Source: Populus alba
Taxonomy: Eukaryota > Streptophyta > Magnoliopsida > Malpighiales > Salicaceae
Reading direction: 5' to 3'
NCBI RefSeq assembly: GCF_005239225.2
Contig: NC_133296.1
Coordinates: 7,254,001 to 7,318,000 of the forward strand
Length of the DNA stretch: 64,000 bases
Shown: piece after piece, positions 55,913-64,000 of the stretch
Layout of the letters: every line of letters starts with the position of its first letter
Numbering within the stretch: position 1 is the stretch's first letter
Notes under the pieces: generated by a model
Seen by the model: only the letters and a program-made list of their open reading frames with translations
Told to the model about the DNA's origin: nothing
Database searches by the model: none
Program-made: the position numbers and the translations under genes

Positions 55913-57589
55913 ATAAGTCAACACATGTTAACTTACTGAATCTATGACTCAAGTCATAAGATTAGATAACGTAATAAAAAGTAAATCAAAACAAATAATG
56001 AAGCTTAATTAACAAACAACTCAACATAAAATGATGAAATTGAAAAAAAAATTGTTTTAATAAAAATGAAAAAAAAAAAAAAGAAGCTAAGTGAAGTAAA
56101 CTCGAATGAACTTATGACTAGAGTTGTGAGACCATAATAGTCACATGAAAAGTAAATCGAAGAAAATTATAAAGACTAATTCTAACCAATCAAATATTGA
56201 ATGATGGAATTGAAAATAAATGTTACTAAAAATAAAAATTAAGAGCTAATTAACATAAAAAACAAATACTACATTAATCTTCTTGAGCCATTGTAAATTG
56301 TACAAGGAAAATAATAATATCATTTACCATTAAATATCATATCGTGTGAACAACCCTTCGGTTTCATGATTCAAAGGCATATTTCACAGAAAGAAAGGAA
56401 GCTAAAGATGATATTATAAAATATAATTTTATAGTAAATAAAAAGATCAGTCTTTTAGTTTTAACATGATACACACCAAGAAATCTACTATCGGGTCTTG
56501 GCCAACTCATTATATTTTGGCGACTAATGATCATAGTTCATCTTTAAGAGACAATCTCGACCTAGATCCAATGTATTAATACATATTTATGAATCCACGC
56601 TTATCAACAAACTAAGCTCATACTAAGCAATTTGTATAGTGTAAAAGAAAAACAAAAACGGAAAGAAGAGAGCTCTACACATCATCCGATAAGACAAGAG
56701 GCGGCGAAGCCCACCAATGCACTTAGAGAGGAGAGACAGACTCTCTATTTATCCAGGCATGGGGTATTGTAGCCTTTGACACTGAGCAGTATGGTGGAGG
56801 CAGGCATAAAGAAAGGACATCTTAAGAACATAAACGTTTCTTGCCCTCCTTTTCTTGTGTCTTTTAGAGCACAAGGATATGAGAAACAAAAATTAACTTT
56901 TTATCTATATATACATATTGATACCAAGCAAAACAGAAATTAAATAATTCAGACAAAAAAATGCCAGAAAAAAGTAGCTCAACCTCTCAATCAATCGTAA
57001 TCAATTTCAATGTAAAAGAAGCTGACTGATTTTGAAAAAACTACGTAAATTTGGGTCGTTCTAAACGGGGTTTGGAGTTAATGACATGTTTTTCTTGTCA
57101 GCCAAACTAAAAAACTTGGCCCCATTAAGCAAATACTTCTAAACATATGGGAAAATGAGAAGTTCAGAATTGTTGGAGCAGGGCAGGAGGCTGACTTAGG
57201 TTGGAAACAAACAATCTTAAAAACCTTGTATGCCAAAGATTCAAGAGTGCAAAGAATCAAAATATCAGAAATGGTGCAAATCTATCTAATCCCCATATGA
57301 CAAAGCTAAAAAATTGAGTTCGATAACACATGTACAGTTCTATTTCTGTACATAAAGCTGCATAGCCATATCAGAAAAAATAAAGCTGCTCTATTTCTTT
57401 CACGTGTTTACACAAAAGTAAACTGCACATCACAGGGTGGCAAGCGTTATTCACTGCATAGCCATAACTTGTGAGCTTACAATGTCATGATTAAAATCCT
57501 TGCACCCTAATGCTCATGTCTCATTAACATAGTTGATGAAGTTTTTTGAGGTTGCCACTTCTCAATCTGTTTCAAAACAGAAAGTAATA
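54476..57589. other. AT-rich intergenic region, no recognisable gene
   Basis: Includes a long (AT)n tract (55862-55905) and retrotransposon-like non-coding phrases near 55030-55360. The region 56690-56880 has more balanced composition but no domain or exon structure was found. Confidence 0.35.
55862..55905. repeat. (TA)n microsatellite, 44 bp
   Basis: Uninterrupted AT/TA dinucleotide tract. Confidence 0.95.
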
Positions 57590-60179
57590 AAAGATACAGT
57601 GCAGAGTGCATTAGACAAAAATATATAGAAGAAGAAGAAGAAGAGGATGAAGAAGAAAGAACCTTTAAAACCTAAAGGAGAAATGTTTGGGCACATTGCA
57701 ATCTTTTGATGCTACAGGGGGGGGGGGTGGACAACCAAAAAAGCGAGCAGTCTGCAAGAAAATCTGGAGAGAGTAAAAAGGAAGTAAAAAAGCAGGGAAA
57801 ATAGCTCTGCAAGTAAAGCAATGAGGAAAAGATTTATTCAAGTAAACCAAGAAGTTAGTGCAAGTGAACACCAATAAAGGTGAGAACCACTGCGATTGAA
57901 GCAACAAAGCTAAAATGGAAAGGAAAATGGTAACTGATGGAGAGTAGAAAAGGCAAAGAGCAAGAGTAACCTATGAAAAGCAGAAAAGGCAAACATAGTT
58001 TATATTTCCAGAGGAAAAAAAACCAATAACCAACATGGCAATAAAAAAACAGGTGACCAAAGACAAACCTGGAAAAGGTTGCAACAACAGCAAACACATT
58101 CAACAGAATCCTTCAGGCCAAAACATGAGCCAATTTAAGCCTTTGAATACTCATAAGCAGAAAAGCATGTGAGGAAAAAAAAAAATAAAAAGGGAAGCAA
58201 CATAGAGACAAAGGACAAATACCAGAGAGTCACAAAGAAACACATACGGAAAAACATGTTAAAAGACCAAAACAATGAAGATAGTGTTTCTTACCCAATG
58301 CTAAGGTTGTATTTTTTTTCTTTTTTGGACCAAGTTTATATCAAACCTCATCGTTCTTAATCATCTCTTGATTAAACTCATCTCATTCCTCTAAGAAATG
58401 CACTGGCTGCACAACTTGTATAAATTGAAAAATAAAATTACATTTGTTTACTAATTCTAGGAAATGTTTTAAACAAATGAAATAGGAATACAAAATCAAA
58501 GAAACTAAAAACAAATAAAATGAACTACATTGGCAAATTAATTTCTATCACATAAGAATCGAAATTCACATACTTATAACAAAAAAATATCAAACAGGCT
58601 AAGAATTTTTTTTTTAAAAAAAAAAAAGATTAGTGCAAAGCAAACGACGGAACAATTGGGACTAATTTATATGCTCCAAATGCTCCCATGAAGCCCACGA
58701 TTTGTATTGCACCTAAAGGCAAGGAAAAATGACAGTAAGAGAGTTAAAGATGTAACCAATACCAAAGACTGCAAGAAAAAAGCAAAGACACCACCTGCCC
58801 GCACAGCAATCACATAACAGGAAATCACGAGGCAAGCAAAGCAAGAAAGCTAACCAATGACAAAAAAATTCCAAGAAACTATCTATACTATAAAAAATGT
58901 GATTAAGAAGCTTCTCTTTCTTTCCTTTATGTCCATGAAGATTGCAAGTCCTTAAAAAGAGCCAAAGGAGCCTGAAAGATTCATGACATGAAGAGAAAAC
59001 ACAAAAACAGAGACGCAGAAGCAAAGATATATCATAGATTCAAGAGCAACAAAGAGGAGTGACCAAGACACTTCAATATCCTAACCAAGCATGAAAGGCC
59101 AGTACAACACAACAATGAATTGAAAACATCAACCAGATATCATAACAAACATAGAAAGGCAAGCAGAATCAAACGTATACCAACCCACAGGAAAAAGAAA
59201 AAAAAAAAAAAAAGAACTAAATGTAAATTGCTGCAACAAAAATGGTAAGAAAAAACATTTGGACAATGCAATGAAGTTCACTGGAATCAGATGGAGAGTC
59301 AAATGGTACCTGCCATGAACCAAAGTCTGAGAAGGCTTTCCAGCGCAAGCAAAGTGCAGGAGTAAGAACCCACAACCATAGACCTCAACTAAAGAAGAGA
59401 AAACAAAAAAAACAGTAAGCCCTTAATTCTAAACTCATATTGCAATACAGAAGCAAACAATAGAATCAAGCACCTATTTGAAAGGAAATGAAAAGGGATG
59501 AAACCAGAAACCAATCTAGACAGTAGATGATCGAAAGGCTAGCTCAACAGTCCTTTCAAAAGAAAAGAAAAAAAATGCAATCCAGATAATACAGAAGGAA
59601 ATATGTTCAAACTCATAAAGAAAGATTTAAGAGAATTTAAAATCCAGCATCTGTGTACATGAAAATCTAACAGGATAAGTGAAAACCCACATCTAAACCA
59701 GACCTGAGAAGGGGTTGTCCAGAAGCTTTTTTTCAAAGAAATGAAGCATGAACTCAGTTGATTCCATAAAGAAGAACAGTCGAGACAATAACTAAAGATA
59801 AAACAGAGCAGAACACCATGGGTGTCGCACAAAGGCATTTCTATTGGATTAGATGAGAACCCAATCCCCACACAACAGCGTGGCATCTTAACATACGACT
59901 CAATCATTAGAAAAGGAACCAAACAAACACCAGACCTGATGAAATTGAAGAAAAGCATTTATCTAGTCATATTTCCTTCCCAGCACCGTCCAAAAATGAC
60001 CAGATTAGTTAGAACCCAACTACACAGGCGTCGACAGCTTTCCCAACGCTGAACAGTACTAGATGCATTAAATGTCGTTGATGGCAACCGAGTCTAGCAT
60101 ATAAATTGGGACTCAAATGTTAGTGTCTAGTAAGAATCCCTACAAGACAACTAACCAAAGAAGGGACGCGCGCTACTAA
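57590..60179. other. Purine-rich (plus strand) region without a recognisable gene
   Basis: The plus strand is strongly enriched in A and G over more than 2 kb. Therefore the minus strand has many Phe/Leu/Ser/Cys-rich open frames (57665-57907, 57855-58103, 58713-59024, 59539-59958). These look like composition artefacts; no domain, conserved motif or spliced structure could be read. A run of 11 G lies at 57717-57727 and a GAA run near 57629-57659. Confidence 0.4.
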
Positions 60180-61129
60180 GAACAATACTACGGAAAAAAG
60201 ACAACTTTATGGTTTCTGATGCTCATACTCAGGTGGGTTATTCGGGATCAACAACCCTTCCTTACAATAGATCAACTAACTCAATTGGAAATACGCATGT
60301 TAAACTAGTTCCTCATGAGCTTCCACCTTCTAATACGGATACCGACCTGAGACGTATCAACTGGCTTAAGGCCATATTGGTACCTCTATTCAAGAAGTTG
60401 TTCCCAATCAATTCTTATTATTAAATGCTTAACGTGAGAGCTTAATTTGACCATAAATAGAGCTTCCACCATCGATCACAGGAGATGGGTAGAGATCTCT
60501 CATCCATACAAAATCATATTCAGGAAACTAGTGCTGTTGAAAACATATCTTTCTATCGGAAGCTTAATCTATCACCTGTCGACATCAATATGATGAAGAC
60601 AAAAATGAAAAATAAAACTAACAATATCTTCTTTAAATATTACCACCTTCAAAAAAAAGGAAAAAAAAATATGTGCTTGGTTGTTTAGCTAAAATCAAGT
60701 AGTTATAGATTGCTCCATATAATCCCCAGTCTTTTAGGGGAAAACTAATCATTGACGACTCAATTTGACTCCTACCAAAGCTACCCATATTAGTTACACT
60801 AATTGTCCCATGAGCAACTGATTTACCTCTTCTAATTGTTATGAATATGTACTCTATAGTTGCACCTGAGATACTTACACTATATTTTATATAGATCAAT
60901 GTAAGGTATAGGTAATAATCTTTTCATTCACAATATTTTTTTAGCATGTATATTTTTAAAATTTTTATCTTTAAAATATTATTGCATTTTTTTTCTCTAA
61001 AATAATACTTACTTAAGTATTGAAGAGTCCCCAAACCAAAAAAAGATTTTTTGTAGGCACAAGTCACTTATCATACTCGGATATCGCGACAATAGATTAA
61101 AAGTTTCTTGTTTGAAAAAGAATAAATAT
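60180..61129. other. Unassigned sequence with one unrecognised frame
   Basis: A plus-strand frame, 60209-60424 (71 codons), is closed by its own stop and does not match any family I know. It may be a chance ORF or a piece of a retroelement. The rest is AT-rich non-coding sequence. Confidence 0.3.
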
Positions 61130-62582
61130 ATGACATCTTGTTCTTTGGAGGGCAAAATATCTAGTTTAAGGTGTCGCCATCTAATATTATGGTCATTAAG
61201 GACCCTAATTTGTCAACAAAATTCTATGGATACGGGATTGGTTATATGAAAAGAAAAAATATTATCATCCCTTTAGTGTCTTACCTGAGGCAGACTGCAT
61301 TGCTAGTGTTGTCTCAAATTGCTAAGAGTCTGTTATATTATGTTTTTCATGGTCTGCCTAAGATATTCCTGACTCTGGTGTCAGTGAACACTCGACTACA
61401 AATATTGTCAACTTTGACGTTGGTAAATATTACGTAACCCAAAAGGGATAGTATTCCTGACTTTGGTACTAGTGAATAAACCCATAAAATTTGAATTAAA
61501 AGAAAAATGAAACTATTTCTTATTATTTTTATTTATTTATTTTTAGGGGGGCTGAGTCTAGCCTATTCGCAAGCTTAGTCGTGCAGGTTAGGCTAGACCC
61601 AGCGGCCCAACTTGGTCACTGGCCCAAACCAGTGACCCGGCTGACCATTGTTGCACACATGCATGAATAATTTATGCATGCATGCAACAATAACATGTTA
61701 ATTATTTTAGCAAGCAGGGAAGGAAGCTTACTTGGGCATGCTGCTGCTGGAAGCAAAGTCGAGGGAGACGACCAGATGACGCTAGAGACCGGTGGTTAGG
61801 CAAACATCTCAACCTTCCCTTCATTCTTCTGTGTTTCTCCTTTCTCCCTTGTCTCCTTTTTTTTTTTTTTGTCACTATTCTCTCCCCTTTTCCTTTCTAG
61901 TTTATGTTGCTCCTTGCCATTATGGAAGAGGAATAAAGCTATTGGTCACAGTATAAGAATCCAACTGAGGAAAACTCATCTCTATTTTGAAGCTGCATGC
62001 AATTGGAATTGTTAGGTCTTCGAGTGTTGCTTCTCCATTTGTTGTTGGTAGTCGGCTGAGGGAGAAAGAGAGATATTGATAGGGGAAGAAGACAGTGTGT
62101 GGCCATTCTAAGGGATCATCATGGAAAAGGAAGTAAAGGGGCGGTATGTGTATGTGTTTTCTTTCGGTTTCCGGGGGGGTGGGGGGCTCTTGGTCACTAG
62201 TTTCCTTTGATGGTGGCTGATGAATGGGAGAGAGAAAAGGATGGGCTCTAGTCTTCTTTTGCTCTTTTCCAATGATGGGGGGTTGTAGCTTGTGGGGGGA
62301 GCCGACACACTAGCTAAAAATAGGTTTATCTTGATCCCTCTTACTTGTTTGTTTGAGGGTTGTTCTGTGGAGACATATTTGATGGCCTTACCCTTTGTGG
62401 TTTGTCACATGTTTACTTGTTTACCCTACTAGATTGTTAATTTTATCATAGGGAGCATGTTCCCTTTGCTTGTGCAAAGGGAGTCTATTCCCTTAAAATT
62501 GCTTGTATGTATATGATTATATATTTTAAATTGTTGGTTTCAGCTTTGTTTCACTTTTGATCTATATAATTTCTTACATTTG

Positions 62583-62642
<60 letters not shown>

Positions 62643-63300
62643 TAGGTTTAGGTTTTTTATATTGTGTGCTTTATTAGGTTTTCTGGTAATGTCTCCCTCT
62701 ATTTTTTGTATGCATCAGGATTTGTGTTTATAATATAAGAGTTCTATAGCAGAAAAACAAAGTCCAAATAAACTCATTTTCTTTTTTAAAATTTAAATTT
62801 GATTAAGAATCAAATTTGAAAAAAAAAATGATAAGTATTATTATCTTGATGATAAAAAGAAAGTGACAAAAATGCATTGTAAAAATTGAGTTTGGTCCTT
62901 TAAAAGTTCAATCTTCTTGATTAAGCCCAAATTGGAGCTCCCAAACTTAAGCTTTTATTGATTAAGTCTCTAATAAATTTAATTTGACCTATTAAAAATA
63001 TAATTATGTCTTTGCACCTAATTAAATATTTTAATTTTGGCCCATGATTAAATCAAATTGGCCTTTTAAAAATCTAATTAAGCCACTAGACTTGATTTCT
63101 ATGCATATTCATCCAAAAATCATTCAATTTGACCTTGAATTTGCATTATCTCTTCAATCTTGGGTACATTGGGATATTATTAGGCTCACAATTTTATCCA
63201 AAACTCCAGCTTAATTCTTCTGCATATTTGAAACCCTCATTAACCTACTTTTGATCTTCTTAATATTATTACTTTTATTTTTATTTTTTAAAAAGGAAAA
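61130..63300. mobile_element. LTR-retrotransposon-like non-coding sequence
   Basis: The phrase 'tagtttaaggtgtcgccatc' (61161) followed by 'ttatggtcattaagga', 'acttggttatatgaaaag'-like sequence and 'gtgaacactcgactacaaat' (61384) is a combination I know from untranslated parts of plant gypsy-type elements. A G+C-rich block (61545-62340), a long (TA)n tract (62585-62639) and a repeat shared in inverted orientation with 32.4 kb (62880-63160) follow. No polyprotein frame or exact LTR ends. Assignment is from memory. Confidence 0.45.
62585..62639. repeat. (TA)n microsatellite, 55 bp
   Basis: Uninterrupted AT dinucleotide tract, the longest in the window. Confidence 0.95.
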
Positions 63301-64000
63301 AGGTAAATTTGGGTGGAAGAACCCAAAAATGGGTTATGACACTTAGGATGGAAGAGAAATAGTAAAGTTGAAGAAGATGGGTATCCAAGTACATATAGGA
63401 CATGAAGGGTTGTTAATGGCTCAACTTAAATTACAATCTGTACTAAAAAAATAAAGTATTAGAAGCTCAATTAAAGGAAGCAAAAATGAGAAAGATAGTG
63501 ATAAAAAATAAAGGAATGGATTGAGGTTCCTTTTTCAATTTACAGAGGATGGAATGGTAGCAAAGGAAGACGAGTGTATTTGCTTGATGATAAGAACCTC
63601 AATGGTGAAGTGATGAGCGAGGCTCATGAATCCAAACTTGCGATGCATCTTGATAGTACTAAGATGTATCATTATTTGAAGAAGTTTTATTAATGGAGAA
63701 ACATAAAAAAGAAAAAAAAAAAATTGCATAATAATGTGTGGCTAAATTTGAGGTATGTCAACAAATGAAAATAGAGCATCAAAAAGCTACTAGATAGCTA
63801 TAACCACTCTTAATACTTGAGTGAAAATGACGAAATATTACAACAAAGTTTTTCTATATTACCTATAGAAAAAGGGGTAATGATGCAATATGGGTTATTG
63901 TGGATCGATTAATAAAATTTGTTTTATTCTCTACTATAAAGATGACAGATTCAATTGACAAACTAGCAAGAATATATGTGAATGAAGTAGTAAGATTACA
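63301..64000. other. AT-rich sequence to the window end, no recognisable gene
   Basis: Mixed AT-rich sequence. Phrases such as 'tgaagaagttttattaatgg' hint at possible decayed coding sequence, but no frame or domain could be supported. A feature may continue beyond the window. Confidence 0.3.

Noticed and set aside
57665..59958. Several minus-strand Phe/Leu/Cys-rich frames that look like membrane proteins
   Set aside because: They arise from purine-rich plus-strand composition; there is no conserved motif, no shared frame and no splice structure.

Overview
This is a window of plant nuclear DNA. It is AT-rich, its genes have many GT-AG introns, and it is full of transposon debris (a CACTA element, two kinds of SINE, MITEs, Ty1/copia and LTR remnants). 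The proteins are those of a woody eudicot. Several repeat motifs look like ones I associate with Salicaceae (Populus or Salix), but that genus-level guess is from memory and not proven here. I see no prokaryotic operon, CRISPR array, rRNA gene or intact tRNA gene.

Four genes can be supported. (1) 5417-18122, plus strand: an 18-exon YAK1-type DYRK protein kinase (941 codons), preceded by a leader with four short upstream ORFs. (2) 20931-24034, plus strand: a 9-exon plastid RNA polymerase sigma factor of the SIG1/SIGA type (509 codons). (3) 28793-30899, minus strand: a 4-exon small basic nuclear protein of the DUF4602/C1orf131 type (196 codons), probably a ribosome-biogenesis factor, with telo-box-like motifs at its 5' end. 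(4) 41270-42808, minus strand: a single-exon cytochrome P450 of the CYP94C type (512 codons), expected to work in jasmonoyl-isoleucine turnover, with a G-box and a TGACG-type motif upstream. They are independent nuclear genes and I see no sign that they form one pathway.

Mobile DNA, left to right: LTR-type non-coding debris (about 1-2100); an AT-rich imperfect inverted repeat (2250-4530); an Au-like SINE in a YAK1 intron; a Ty1/copia RNase H remnant (25139-25620); an LTR-like block with a seven-unit 33-bp minisatellite (about 32.3-34.7 kb); a dead ABCB transporter gene (37059-38397) whose exon is split by a tRNA-derived SINE with a perfect 14-bp target-site duplication; three copies of one MITE family (35.4, 39.2 and 53.8 kb); a decayed CACTA (En/Spm) transposon of about 9.6 kb (43697-53329) with TNP2, DUF4218, DUF4216 and Transposase_24-like remnants; and LTR-type debris at 61.1-63.3 kb.

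I did not find a convincing undescribed biological system. The observations most worth a second look are the SINE-split ABCB exon, the upstream-ORF-rich (or intron-bearing) YAK1 leader, the structure of the CACTA element, the 33-bp minisatellite, and a MITE insertion whose empty site survives in a neighbouring duplicate. Exon boundaries were read by eye from splice consensus, reading-frame continuity and remembered family sequences, with no aligner.
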